Assembly: GCF_000517085.1 (NCBI RefSeq) | Contig: NZ_KI912107.1 | Span: 5,515,980 to 5,579,979 of the forward strand | Length of the DNA: 64,000 nucleotides | Reading direction: 5' to 3' | Source of the DNA: Saccharicrinis fermentans DSM 9555 = JCM 21142 | GTDB lineage: Bacteria > Bacteroidota > Bacteroidia > Bacteroidales > Marinilabiliaceae | Part shown: positions 1-8,654 of the stretch, piece by piece | Layout of the letters: each line of letters starts with the position of its first letter | Numbering within the stretch: position 1 is the first letter of the stretch | Program-made: the position numbers and the translations under genes | Notes under the pieces: model-generated | Told to the model about the DNA's origin: nothing | Database searches by the model: none | Seen by the model: only the letters and a program-made list of their open reading frames with translations

Positions 1-870
1 CTAATTCTGATAACAGCCTTGCTGTTTCATTCTTGTGAGAAAGACTTGATGGATGAGGTGAATGAGGGTAACTGGAATAATGAACGTAATATTTTAGGTA
101 TCAACTTAAATAAGCAGATTGGAGAGGCTGTTATTAAAAGAACAGCAGATGAAGCAACAATAAATATTACAGTTAATGCAGTTGATTTAGATCTTTCGGC
201 AATTGCTATTACAGACCTTACTTTGTCTTATGACGCCACGGCAAATACATCTGTTGGTGAAAAATTGGATTTTGATAATCCAGAAAATAAAGCTTCAATT
301 ACGGTGACTTCAAAGAAAGGAGAAACACTTATTTGGGATGTTTTTATTGAACCTTTTGTGAATGAACTGGAAGGATCATGGTCCATTTCGAGTTTCTATT
401 TTATGTGGGATGATGGATTTGGTTGGGGAAATGCAGGAGAGGATGAGGTAGCTGCCTTATTGCCCGCATCAGCGTCCGGACTTGATGATGTGATTACTTT
501 TGGCGAGGTGAAAGGTGCTGATAGTGATGGTAGAGTGTTCGGCGACTATGAGCGTACAACAGGTGATGATGGGGCTGTAGCTTCGTTTGTTTATGAATCA
601 ACAGGGGTTGATTGGAGTAGCTTGTTTGGTCAGTTGCCAGTAGGAACTGGGCAGTGGGTATTAAATAAAGATAATTCAATAACCATTACCGTTGATGATA
701 AATCTTATACCACTAGCATATTTCAGAAGGAGGATGAATCAACTCTTAAAATTCCATTAAATACAGGTGCCCAAGAGCTTGATAAGATAAATTGGGACAA
801 TTATTATGGTGATCATTCAAATAAATTTATTGCTGGTACTGCGTTGTATTATACTTTAATGAGATTGTAA
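1..870 (+). CDS. Surface lipoprotein of a polysaccharide utilisation locus, 5' truncated
   Basis: The reading frame is open from base 1, so the true start lies upstream of the window. The first visible residues are hydrophobic and end in FHSC with the Cys at base 34, which looks like the end of a lipoprotein signal peptide. The following ~90 residues (from about base 88 to 360) resemble the short beta-rich repeats of the DUF5018/Ig-like type seen in Bacteroidota glycan-binding lipoproteins; the rest (to residue ~290) is not recognised. It lies just upstream of glycoside hydrolases on the same strand, so a role as a SusE/F-like surface glycan-binding protein is plausible. That role is inference from context; family assignment is weak. 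Confidence 0.6.
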   Translation, partial: LILITALLFHSCEKDLMDEVNEGNWNNERNILGINLNKQIGEAVIKRTADEATINITVNAVDLDLSAIAITDLTLSYDATANTSVGEKLDFDNPENKASITVTSKKGETLIWDVFIEPFVNELEGSWSISSFYFMWDDGFGWGNAGEDEVAALLPASASGLDDVITFGEVKGADSDGRVFGDYERTTGDDGAVASFVYESTGVDWSSLFGQLPVGTGQWVLNKDNSITITVDDKSYTTSIFQKEDESTLKIPLNTGAQELDKINWDNYYGDHSNKFIAGTALYYTLMRL

Positions 871-960
871 ATAGACGTAAGGTTTTGATGTTCTATATTC
901 AATAAGTTAGTTATAAAAAAAGAGTTAAGGCTTACTTTAATAAAAATAAGATAATGATGG

Positions 961-1065
961 AACGCGCTATGATTGTGTAATTAACTCCGCTGATCTTTTA
1001 TTCACAGCAGGGGATGATTAATTCTGGCGAGTTCCATATGGCCTTTGAAAAATAAATTTAAACAC
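961..1065 (+). promoter_or_regulatory. Conserved leader element, copy A (upstream of GH-A lipoprotein)
   Basis: This is one of four related leaders in the window. It holds AACGCGCTATG (961-971), a variable region with a possible GCTG/CAGC hairpin, ACAGCAGG, then ATGATTAATTCTGGCGAGTT and CCATATG, and finishes in AAATTTAAACAC immediately before the start codon at 1066. A 13-residue reading frame (MINSGEFHMAFEK, 1014-1055) lies inside it. The first block can pair with GGCGAGTT (1026-1033) apart from one G-A mismatch. Function is unknown; because it ends at the start codon, control of translation or mRNA stability is the simplest guess. Confidence 0.7.
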
Positions 1066-2589
1066 ATGAAAAAAGTTTTAATTTTTATAGGATTACTTTC
1101 TTTGGTGCTTTCTGTTTCTGCTTGTGATAGTGAAGATAGAGGTGTTCCAGAAAATGTAATGAAGAATAGGGTAATAAATATTACTTCAGAAGTAATATCC
1201 ACTGATTATGTGGGTAATGGAGCTCAGTGGGGAGGCTATGAATCAACACAGGATTGGATAGGTTCGGAAACGTTGAGTGATGAAGATTGGAATACGCTCT
1301 ATCAGCGAATAGATTTTATGCGTCCACCTTTTCTAAGGATAATGGTGAATGCATCGTCTTATATCAGCGAGGGTGTTTATAATGAAACGGCTAATTCTAG
1401 CTCTTTGTTTAAGATGTTAGACTATGCACAAAGCCGTGATATAGAAATTGCATACGGAGAGTGGGGACATCACTACAGCAACAATAACTTGCAGGATATA
1501 GATCTTGATTGGATTTCTCAATCAGTTAAGTTTTTAAATTTTTTGGTAAATGAAAAAGGTTACTCCTGTATTAAAACAGTGAATATCATTAATGAGCCCA
1601 ATGGAGAATGGTCCAGTGCAAAAGGTGATTATACGGCATGGAAAAATGCCCAAAGTGCTTATTTGGCTGAAATGGATAAGTATAGCGGGCTTTCTGCGGT
1701 TCAACTGATGGGACCTGATATTGCTATCTTTAACAGTGTGAGTGGAATAGACTGGATAACCAATGCTCATCATGATTTTGATGAATCGATTGGATTGTAT
1801 GATATTCACGTTTATCCCAAGCAGTTGATTGTGAGGAATGGTGATTATACAGAGATGCTCAAAGCTTATAGGGATGTTGTGCCAAATGAAAAGAAAATAG
1901 TGTTAAGTGAGATTGGTTTTAAATATGATGAGGTTGATTATGAACTAAAAGAAGCCAATGATAGAGCCATAGCAAATGATCCATATGCTGGAGATGATTC
2001 TAATATGATGATTTATGAGTCATTTTATGGTACGGATATGGCTGATGCTATTATGCAGTCGATGTTAGCTGGTTTTTCAGGTGGCTTGGTGTGGGATATG
2101 GATGATGCGATGTATGTTAGTCCCGATGGAAACAATTATAATGTGGATAAAATGAAACGTTGGGGATTCTGGAATATACTAGGAGAAGAACATGTAGGGG
2201 ATGCAGCAGATGAGGAGATACGTCCGTTTTTTTATCCGGTTTCCTTATTGTGTAGGTACTTTCCTGCTGGTACCACCATTTACAATGTGGAATTTGCCAA
2301 TAAAAAGGGTGTGCGTGCCGTGATGGGCGAAAAGGATGGAAAATATACCATCGCCATTGTGAATTCACACTATGTCGATTACGAAGTAGAGTTGAAGTCG
2401 GACTTTTTACCCAAAGTTACTCTCAATAAATACTGTTATGAAGTAGAAGAAGGACAGGCGTTTATTGGAGTTGTAGATGCCGATGGATTTGCTGTCCCAG
2501 TAGAGGAAAACGTGGTAATTGATTTTTCAAAAGGACTTGATATGACCTTGAAAGGAGAATCTTTTATACTATATACCAATATGGAATAA
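1066..2589 (+). CDS. Clan GH-A (cellulase-like) glycoside hydrolase, lipoprotein
   Basis: A secreted lipoprotein of 507 residues. The start at 1066 gives a signal peptide ending in SVSAC; an in-frame TTG at 1045 lies inside the leader element and is unlikely. The catalytic domain has the clan GH-A pattern: the putative acid/base Glu177 in IINEPNG and the putative nucleophile Glu282 in VLSEIGF, about 105 residues apart. A small C-terminal beta domain follows from about residue 410, as in GH5/GH30/GH39-like enzymes. I cannot assign a numbered family. It is paralogous to the product of 4823-6340 (shared GNG(A/V)QW, GEWG, NEPNG and GTDMADA/GVDMADA segments). With GH130 and an esterase beside it, an endo-acting beta-mannanase or related activity is inferred, not shown. 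Confidence 0.8.
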   Translation: MKKVLIFIGLLSLVLSVSACDSEDRGVPENVMKNRVINITSEVISTDYVGNGAQWGGYESTQDWIGSETLSDEDWNTLYQRIDFMRPPFLRIMVNASSYISEGVYNETANSSSLFKMLDYAQSRDIEIAYGEWGHHYSNNNLQDIDLDWISQSVKFLNFLVNEKGYSCIKTVNIINEPNGEWSSAKGDYTAWKNAQSAYLAEMDKYSGLSAVQLMGPDIAIFNSVSGIDWITNAHHDFDESIGLYDIHVYPKQLIVRNGDYTEMLKAYRDVVPNEKKIVLSEIGFKYDEVDYELKEANDRAIANDPYAGDDSNMMIYESFYGTDMADAIMQSMLAGFSGGLVWDMDDAMYVSPDGNNYNVDKMKRWGFWNILGEEHVGDAADEEIRPFFYPVSLLCRYFPAGTTIYNVEFANKKGVRAVMGEKDGKYTIAIVNSHYVDYEVELKSDFLPKVTLNKYCYEVEEGQAFIGVVDADGFAVPVEENVVIDFSKGLDMTLKGESFILYTNME

Positions 2590-2736
2590 GTATGCTTTTA
2601 GAGAGCTGCAAGTCGGTAAGAATTAAAAGAAAATAATCAAATGAGACGAATCAAGAGAAATACCTTGTACAAAAATGTTATGTATTCAGGTAAGTTTTAT
2701 TGGGTCGTTGAAAAATTAATGAAGTAGAATATTTAA

Positions 2737-2819
2737 AACGCGCCACGATAGAGTATTTCTCACACAGGAGCATGACTAATTTTGGCGAGTTTTATGCAAC
2801 AATTGAAAATTATAAACGC
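2737..2819 (+). promoter_or_regulatory. Conserved leader element, copy B (upstream of GH130)
   Basis: Same element as the copy before the GH-A gene: AACGCGCCACG (2737-2747), a short GAG-TATTT-CTC hairpin, ACACAGG (2762-2768), then ATGACTAATTTTGGCGAGTT. In this copy the internal reading frame has no stop and runs in frame into the GH130 gene, which would add MTNFGEFYATIENYKR to the enzyme. Because the homologous sequence elsewhere is a leader, those 16 residues are more likely leader than protein. Confidence 0.65.
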
Positions 2820-3833
2820 ATGAAATTAATAAAACATCCAGACAACCCTATATTAAAACCACATGCTACTAATTATTGGGAAAATTTAGTGGTCTGTAAT
2901 CCGGGGGTATGGTACGAAAATGGTAAATTCACGATGCTATATCGGGCAGCGGGTGATGATGAACAACATTTTATTAGAATGGGAACTGCGATAAGTACCG
3001 ATGGTGTGCATTTTGAAAGGGTATCGGATGAGCCAGCTTTTGGTCCAAGTATTGATGGTCCTGATCAAGGTGGGGTAGAAGATCCTAGAATTGTGAAGTT
3101 TGGTGATGAATTTTATGTGACTTATGCCTATCGACCCCATTATCCCGGCCAATATTGGAAATTTGCACATGATGTAATTCTTTTACCGGAATCTAATGCG
3201 TATTCTCCGGCGGTAATCAAGGAAAATATTGCTAACTCAGGTTTAGCCGTAACCAAAGATTTTATAAACTGGCGCCGTTTGGGCCGTATTACTGAAACAA
3301 ATCTGGATGATAGAGATGTTATCTTGTTCCCGGAAAAGATTCATGGTAAGTTTGCCATGCTTCATCGTCCGAAGCAATGGGTGGGTGAAGCATATGGATG
3401 TGATAAGCCAGCTGTTTGGATTCGGTTTTCTGATGATTTAATGGTCTGGAATGAACCGAGTAAATTGTTGTTGGCAGGTAAAGATGGAACATGGGAGGAA
3501 AAGATTGGAGGTAGTACCCCACCGCTAAAAACAGATGATGGTTGGTTGCTTCTTTATCATGGAGTTGAGAATGGTGGAGAAGGTTTTTACCGTGTAGGAG
3601 TAGCCTTATTGGATATAGATGATCCAACAAAGGTAATTGCTCGTGCCAGCGAATGGATCATGGAACCAGAGTATGAATATGAAACAAATGGGTTTTATCA
3701 GGGCTGTGTTTTTCCAACCGGTAATGTGATTGTTGACGATACTTTATATGTGTATTATGGAGCCGCTGATAAATACGTTGGATTGGCCACATGTAAAGTT
3801 TCTGATATTTTAGCATTTGTAAAAGGAATATAA
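2820..3833 (+). CDS. GH130 family beta-mannoside phosphorylase/hydrolase
   Basis: A cytoplasmic-type five-bladed beta-propeller enzyme of 337 residues without a signal peptide. GH130 hallmarks are visible: HPDNPIL at the N-terminus, NPGVWYENGKF, GGVEDPRI with the probable catalytic Asp88, GSTPPLKTDDGWLLLYHG, and YGAADKYVGLA near the C-terminus. GH130 members phosphorolyse or hydrolyse beta-1,4- or beta-1,2-linked mannosides; the exact linkage cannot be read from sequence alone. I start it at 2820 (MKLIKHP), 16 codons inside a longer frame, because the extra codons belong to the conserved leader. The next gene (esterase) starts 18 nt downstream, so the two are probably cotranscribed. Confidence 0.88.
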   Translation: MKLIKHPDNPILKPHATNYWENLVVCNPGVWYENGKFTMLYRAAGDDEQHFIRMGTAISTDGVHFERVSDEPAFGPSIDGPDQGGVEDPRIVKFGDEFYVTYAYRPHYPGQYWKFAHDVILLPESNAYSPAVIKENIANSGLAVTKDFINWRRLGRITETNLDDRDVILFPEKIHGKFAMLHRPKQWVGEAYGCDKPAVWIRFSDDLMVWNEPSKLLLAGKDGTWEEKIGGSTPPLKTDDGWLLLYHGVENGGEGFYRVGVALLDIDDPTKVIARASEWIMEPEYEYETNGFYQGCVFPTGNVIVDDTLYVYYGAADKYVGLATCKVSDILAFVKGI

Positions 3834-3851
3834 AACGAATGTAACTGAATT

Positions 3852-4682
3852 ATGAAAAAGAGAATAGTAGTTTTTATTTCGATAATTTTATTGAGCGTTC
3901 ATATGTTTTCACAAGACCAAAATTTTCATATTTATTTGTGTCTGGGGCAATCTAATATGCAGGGTTCAGCCACTGTTGAAGCCCAAGATAAAGTTGTGAT
4001 GCCACGGTTTAAAATGATGGCCACCACGGATTGTTCAGAGAAAGGGAGAAAAGTTGGACAGTGGTATCAAGCTGTGCCTCCATTAAGCCAATGTTGGGCA
4101 GGTCTTTCTCCGGCTGACTATTTTGGAAGAACGATGGCGGCTTGTACTCCAGATAGTATTACTGTGGGAGTGATTAATGTAGCCATCGGGGGCTCAGATA
4201 TTCGTTTGTTTAATAAGGATTTGTACAAAGCATATACAAATACTTACCCTGAGCAATGGTTTGCAGATCAGATAAATGCCTATGGAGGAAACCCATATGA
4301 GCGCTTGGTCAAAATGGCTAAAAAAGCGCAGAGGACTGGTGTGATTAAAGGAATATTGTTGCATCAAGGCGAGACCAATGAACGAGATTCCAATTGGCCT
4401 TTGTATGTCAAGGCTGTTTATGAAAATTTACTGCACGATCTGTCTTTAAGTGCCGACGATGTGCCATTGCTGGCAGGAGAGGTGGTTCATGCCGATCAGG
4501 GAGGTAAGTGTTCTAGTATGAATTATATTATTAATACCTTGCCATTTTATGTGCCAACAGCATTTGTTATTTCATCCAGCGGTTGCAGTGTAAGAGAGGA
4601 TAACGTGCACTTTAATTCAGCTGGAGTGAGAAAGTTAGGGAGGAGATATGCGGTGGAAATGCTTTCTATTCTGGGATATTAA
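3852..4682 (+). CDS. SASA-domain (CE6-like) acetylesterase, secreted
   Basis: A 276-residue protein with an N-terminal signal peptide (hydrophobic to about residue 20, ending near MFSQD). It has the SGNH-type SASA/DUF303 pattern: GQSNMQG with nucleophile Ser34, HQGETNERD around residue 174, and the Asp250-x-x-His253 pair in EDNVHFNSAG. The family includes acetylxylan esterases and sialate O-acetylesterases. Placed between GH130 and a GH-A lipoprotein it most likely removes O-acetyl groups from the polysaccharide attacked by this locus (inference). It follows the GH130 gene by 18 nt. Confidence 0.82.
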   Translation: MKKRIVVFISIILLSVHMFSQDQNFHIYLCLGQSNMQGSATVEAQDKVVMPRFKMMATTDCSEKGRKVGQWYQAVPPLSQCWAGLSPADYFGRTMAACTPDSITVGVINVAIGGSDIRLFNKDLYKAYTNTYPEQWFADQINAYGGNPYERLVKMAKKAQRTGVIKGILLHQGETNERDSNWPLYVKAVYENLLHDLSLSADDVPLLAGEVVHADQGGKCSSMNYIINTLPFYVPTAFVISSSGCSVREDNVHFNSAGVRKLGRRYAVEMLSILGY

Positions 4683-4822
4683 AAGAATAGGATGGGGTGT
4701 TATCTATAATTAATTGGCAGAGAATGATCATCACATGAATCCACATGGGTGGAGCAAATTATTAGGTACTTGAATGATTGTAATTTGTACTGGTTTATGA
4801 TGGTTTGGTTAAAAATAGACAT

Positions 4823-6340
4823 ATGAAGAATATATTATTGATTATCATTGGAACAATTATGTTATTGTCTTGTCAGCGGGATGATACTGAGCAGATTAGA
4901 ATTAAAACCAAAGAACTCATCAGTACTCATTTTATGGGTAATGGGGTTCAGTGGTCAGCATATCCACATGGTGATACTGAGAATGGAGAGTGGGGTAAAT
5001 TAATGACTTCTGAGAAATGGGAGATGAACTTTAAAAGGTTGGATTATATGAAGCCTAAACTTTTTAGAGTGCTGGATCAGGCTAATTGGCGATATATGGT
5101 CGGTTTCGATTCAGATGGTGAGCCTATTTTGGATTTTCATACCCCTGAAGTAAAAGCCGTAGAGAAAATATTGTCCTATGCTCAAAAAAATAATATTACC
5201 GTTTTGTTTGGAGAGTGGGGAACGCCCTATAAAATGCATGATTTAGATGCAGGTAATAGCGATAAATTTAAGGGCGCTAACGATCCTAAGTGGATTCGCA
5301 GTATAGTTGCATATCTTGACTATCTGATTGTAAAAAAAGGATATACCTGTATCAAGTATTATAATCTGGTAAATGAACCCAATGGTGATTGGGCAAGTAC
5401 CAAAGGTGATTTTGAGGAATGGGCTGAAGGCGTGAGAATGTTAACGGCTGCTTTAAGAGAGAAAGGCTTGGATAAATATATTTCTGTTGCCGGACCAGAT
5501 GCCGTGACGCGTTACGATAATCCAAATTCAACTTATAGCGGAGCAGGCTGGGTAAGGGAAACAGCTAAACAGCTGGATGAGATGGTTGGTATTTATGAAG
5601 TGCACGACTATACGGAATACGATTTGGTTAGAAGTGGAGGCTTTAAAAAATACCATGGAGACATTGCTCAATTAATGGCACATACGAATAAGCAAATCAT
5701 TTTTGGAGAGCTTGGTTTTAGTAGGAATGGGGTTGAAAATCAAGAGAGAGCAAGCCGTGATCTCTACGCCTGTGAGGATAGTCAATTTGATGTGTTCAAA
5801 TTTAGTTATGGTGTAGATATGGCTGATGCTGTTATTCAAAGTATGAATGCCGGTTATTCTGGTGCTGCGGCTTGGGCATTGGATGATGCAATGCATACAT
5901 GTGGTGATCTGGGCAATAAAAATGAATTGAAACGGTGGGGTATGTGGAATAGCTTGGGTACCGAACTCTGTCAGAATCCAGCTGATGAAAATATGCGTCC
6001 TTGGTTTTATAGCTGGTCTTTATTGTGTCGTTATTTCCCTAGTGGTTGCAGTGTTGTTAAAACCGATTCTACCGGAATAGAAGGCCTTAGGCTTACTGCG
6101 GGTGTTTATAATGATGATATTACTGTTGCTATTGTAAATAATTCGGGGGTAGACAATACGATTTCTTTGAATATACCAACTCATAAACAGCTTAAGAAAT
6201 TCTTGTATTTTGATGGAGATAGGGCAGTTGATGTCAATCGTTTTCCAATTCCTGTAGAGGAAAAAATAGATGCGAAACATTCCATTGAGTTGACAATGCC
6301 TGCCAGTAGTTTTGTTATTTTGACCTCTCTGGATTATTAG
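4823..6340 (+). CDS. Clan GH-A glycoside hydrolase, lipoprotein (paralogue)
   Basis: A 505-residue lipoprotein; the ATG at 4823 gives a signal peptide ending in LLSC, and an upstream in-frame TTG at 4805 is less likely. The putative acid/base is Glu185 in LVNEPNG and the nucleophile Glu296 in IIFGELGF. It shares its whole layout with the enzyme at 1066-2589, including a C-terminal beta domain, so the two arose by duplication; an insertion around residues 75-130 of this copy is the clearest difference. A different chain-length or side-chain preference is a reasonable inference. The 140-nt spacer before it lacks the complete conserved leader seen before the first paralogue. Confidence 0.8.
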   Translation: MKNILLIIIGTIMLLSCQRDDTEQIRIKTKELISTHFMGNGVQWSAYPHGDTENGEWGKLMTSEKWEMNFKRLDYMKPKLFRVLDQANWRYMVGFDSDGEPILDFHTPEVKAVEKILSYAQKNNITVLFGEWGTPYKMHDLDAGNSDKFKGANDPKWIRSIVAYLDYLIVKKGYTCIKYYNLVNEPNGDWASTKGDFEEWAEGVRMLTAALREKGLDKYISVAGPDAVTRYDNPNSTYSGAGWVRETAKQLDEMVGIYEVHDYTEYDLVRSGGFKKYHGDIAQLMAHTNKQIIFGELGFSRNGVENQERASRDLYACEDSQFDVFKFSYGVDMADAVIQSMNAGYSGAAAWALDDAMHTCGDLGNKNELKRWGMWNSLGTELCQNPADENMRPWFYSWSLLCRYFPSGCSVVKTDSTGIEGLRLTAGVYNDDITVAIVNNSGVDNTISLNIPTHKQLKKFLYFDGDRAVDVNRFPIPVEEKIDAKHSIELTMPASSFVILTSLDY

Positions 6341-6431
6341 TTGGTAAAGTAAATTGTTTTGATTTTTGTTTTAGAAAAATTGTTACACTATTGCTTTTAG
6401 GAGCTTTGTTTTTTTTATATGATATTATATA

Positions 6432-8069
6432 ATGATGAATATTAGTACAATAGATATTACTATCCTGGTGCTTTTTATGGTGGGTATAGTATGGTGGGCT
6501 TTAAAAAATGGGAAGAGTTCCGATTCTACTTCCTATTTTCTGGCAGGAAGGAATATGACATGGCCGGTGGTGGGACTGTCTTTATTTGCGGCAAGTGTTT
6601 CAAGTTCTACCCTAATGGGGCATTCGGGAGAAGGGTTTATTACCGGAATAGCTGTCTTTAATTATAACTGGATATCTGTTTTAGTTATGGTGTTTTTTGC
6701 GCTATTCTTTTTACCTTTTTATATTAAATCGGGAATTTTCACAATGCCAGAGTTTCTGGAGAAGCGTTTTGATAAACGGTCGAGGTATTATTTTTCTTTT
6801 ATTACTATTTTTGGTAATGTGTTTTTGGATGCTGCTGCTACCTTATATACTGGCGCTTTAATCATTAAATTAATATTTCCTGAAGTTGATTTGTTTTGGA
6901 TTATAGTCATCATGGCTCTGGTAGCTGGTAGTTACACCATTGTTGGAGGATTGTCTTCAGCCATCAATGCCGATATGATTCAAGCCACTATTTTAATAAT
7001 AGGTTCAGGTGTTCTTTATTTTTTTGCACTCAATGAAATAGGGGGCTGGGAAGAACTTTATAATAAATTTGGCGATGGAGTATGGTTAAAGCTCACCAGA
7101 CCCATTGATGATCCAACAGTTCCCTGGTTAGGTATGTGGTTAGGTATTCCTATTCTGGGATTTTACTTCTGGGCCAATAACCAAGTCATGGTGCAGCGTG
7201 TGTTATCTGCCAAGTCTATAGATCATGGTAGAAAAGGAGTGTTGTTTGTTGGTTTCTTGTATTTGTTTACTTTATTTATTTTTATCTTACCCGGATTGAT
7301 AGGGAGAGGTATTCATTTGTTTGGTGTTGAAAATCTTCCTGCTGAAATTATTGATGGAAGCACATTGAAGTCAACGTTTGGGATAAATACCGATCAGGTG
7401 TATCCTAGATTGATTGTTCATTTATTGCCTATAGGGTTAATTGGACTCATTCTGGCAGCTATGATTTCAGCTTTGACATCTACATTAAGTGCTACACTGA
7501 GCTCCGTGTCTACTTTGTTTACAATGGATTTTTATCAACGATGGGATAAAAATGCTGATGGTAAGAAGTTGGTAAAGGTGGGAAGGATTACTTCGATTGT
7601 TGTATTGCTTATTGCTATTATGTGGGCTCCTTTTATCGCGAAATTTGATTCTTTAGTGTCTTACTATCAGGAGGTGGTATCTTATTTGGCTCCCCCAATT
7701 GTTGGTACTTTCTTTTTGGGGTTGTTTTGGAAACGCTCTAATGAATATGGTGCGCTTTGGGGATTGATTTCAGGGATAATAGTTGCTGCATTTCTTATGA
7801 TTTCAAAATATGTGTTGGGTATTGATATTCCATATCATTTCTTACTAATAGCTCCAGTGGTAATGATGTTTAGTATGAGTGTTAATGTGATAGTTAGTTT
7901 GTTGACTGTTCTACCAGATGCCGAAAAAGTGGCTCAAAATACTTGGACTGTCAAAATATGGCATGAAGAAACAGCGGAACTAAAGGGTGTTGTGTGGTAC
8001 AAAAATTTCAGGGTACTATCTGTAATTTTGGTTGTATGCTGTTTTGTGATGTATTTTATGTTTAAATAG
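6432..8069 (+). CDS. Sodium:solute symporter (SSS family), probably sugar-specific
   Basis: A 545-residue polytopic inner-membrane protein with about 13 to 14 hydrophobic segments and the SSS/SGLT fold signatures: FLAGRNMTWPVVGLSLFAAS in the first repeat, SYTIVGGLSSA, FWANNQVMVQRVLSAK and LIGLILAAMISALTSTLS. SSS members couple sodium entry to uptake of sugars or related solutes. As the last gene of the mannan-type locus it most likely imports the mono- or disaccharide released by the lipoprotein hydrolases, which GH130 then processes in the cytoplasm. Start is ATG-ATG at 6432; the second ATG is equally possible. A terminator follows at 8092. Confidence 0.88.
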   Translation: MMNISTIDITILVLFMVGIVWWALKNGKSSDSTSYFLAGRNMTWPVVGLSLFAASVSSSTLMGHSGEGFITGIAVFNYNWISVLVMVFFALFFLPFYIKSGIFTMPEFLEKRFDKRSRYYFSFITIFGNVFLDAAATLYTGALIIKLIFPEVDLFWIIVIMALVAGSYTIVGGLSSAINADMIQATILIIGSGVLYFFALNEIGGWEELYNKFGDGVWLKLTRPIDDPTVPWLGMWLGIPILGFYFWANNQVMVQRVLSAKSIDHGRKGVLFVGFLYLFTLFIFILPGLIGRGIHLFGVENLPAEIIDGSTLKSTFGINTDQVYPRLIVHLLPIGLIGLILAAMISALTSTLSATLSSVSTLFTMDFYQRWDKNADGKKLVKVGRITSIVVLLIAIMWAPFIAKFDSLVSYYQEVVSYLAPPIVGTFFLGLFWKRSNEYGALWGLISGIIVAAFLMISKYVLGIDIPYHFLLIAPVVMMFSMSVNVIVSLLTVLPDAEKVAQNTWTVKIWHEETAELKGVVWYKNFRVLSVILVVCCFVMYFMFK

Positions 8070-8091
8070 TGAATTTATGTTCCGATTTAGG

Positions 8092-8126
8092 AAAGAGGAT
8101 GCGCTCGTAGTATCCTCTTTTTTATT
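8092..8126 (+). terminator. Rho-independent terminator after symporter gene
   Basis: AAAGAGGAT (8092-8100) and ATCCTCTTT (8112-8120) form a perfect 9-bp stem with an 11-nt loop, followed by a T-rich run. It closes the polysaccharide locus. Confidence 0.8.
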
Positions 8127-8294
8127 TTAGTGTGCCAAAGATGTTTTAGACTTTCGAATTAGATTTTCTAATGTATTTGCGATTTTATATTTATGTTTGG
8201 CTAATTGTGCATAATAATCATGCTTATTTCTGTTGTGATTTCGCTTAAATTCTTACATTTATTTTTTTTATGACAAGGGAAATAATATTGGCAT

Positions 8295-8648
8295 ATGGGA
8301 ACATTAAAAATAAAAAATTTATTGGTTCGTAGTAATGTGGGGTTTGAGCCGCATATTCGTGATTATCAGCAGGACTTGCTGGTGACTATCTCTATTTGTT
8401 ATAACAGTTTGTTAGAGGAGGGGAGTGACGATCCCAAGGATGCCATAGATTTAAACCTCATGGTGAAGGAGATTATGGGACGGGCAGAGTCAGGGCATTT
8501 TAATTTAATAGAGGCTTTTACCCGTATGATTTTGGACACTGTTTTGGAGGAAGGAAGAGTCGATAGGGCCGAGGTTGAGGTGAAAAAAGTAAAGTCGATT
8601 CAGTTCTCCGGAGAATTGTCTTTTAGCTTGTCGGGTACTAATGGGTAA
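8295..8648 (+). CDS. folB: Dihydroneopterin aldolase-like protein (FolB/FolX family)
   Basis: A 117-residue protein matching FolB in length and pattern: an N-terminal KIKNLLVRSNVGFEPHIRDYQQ resembling the substrate-binding strand, DLNLMVKEIMG in the middle, and GHFNLIEAFTRMILDTVL corresponding to the conserved LVE helix that carries the pterin-binding Glu. FolB converts dihydroneopterin to 6-hydroxymethyl-dihydropterin in folate synthesis. The C-terminal segment, where FolB normally has a K-P pair, reads KKVKSIQFSGE, so the related epimerase FolX or a divergent paralogue cannot be excluded. It sits 6 nt upstream of a kinase gene, an unusual partner. Confidence 0.68.
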   Translation: MGTLKIKNLLVRSNVGFEPHIRDYQQDLLVTISICYNSLLEEGSDDPKDAIDLNLMVKEIMGRAESGHFNLIEAFTRMILDTVLEEGRVDRAEVEVKKVKSIQFSGELSFSLSGTNG

Positions 8649-8654
8649 TGGGAT

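Noticed and set aside
1002-1202. Minus-strand frame containing GHMELARINHP, also seen as GHMELAKINHP at 55546-55857.
   Set aside because: It is the reverse complement of the conserved leader; both strands look conserved because the DNA is. It overlaps real genes and lacks independent support.
4720-4765. Possible fifth leader copy before the second GH-A gene (AATGATCATCAC, CCACATG, CAAATTAT in the right order).
   Set aside because: The core GGCGAGTT and the AACGMGCC block are missing and the segment is about 60 nt from the start codon instead of adjacent. Could be a decayed copy, but chance similarity is as likely.
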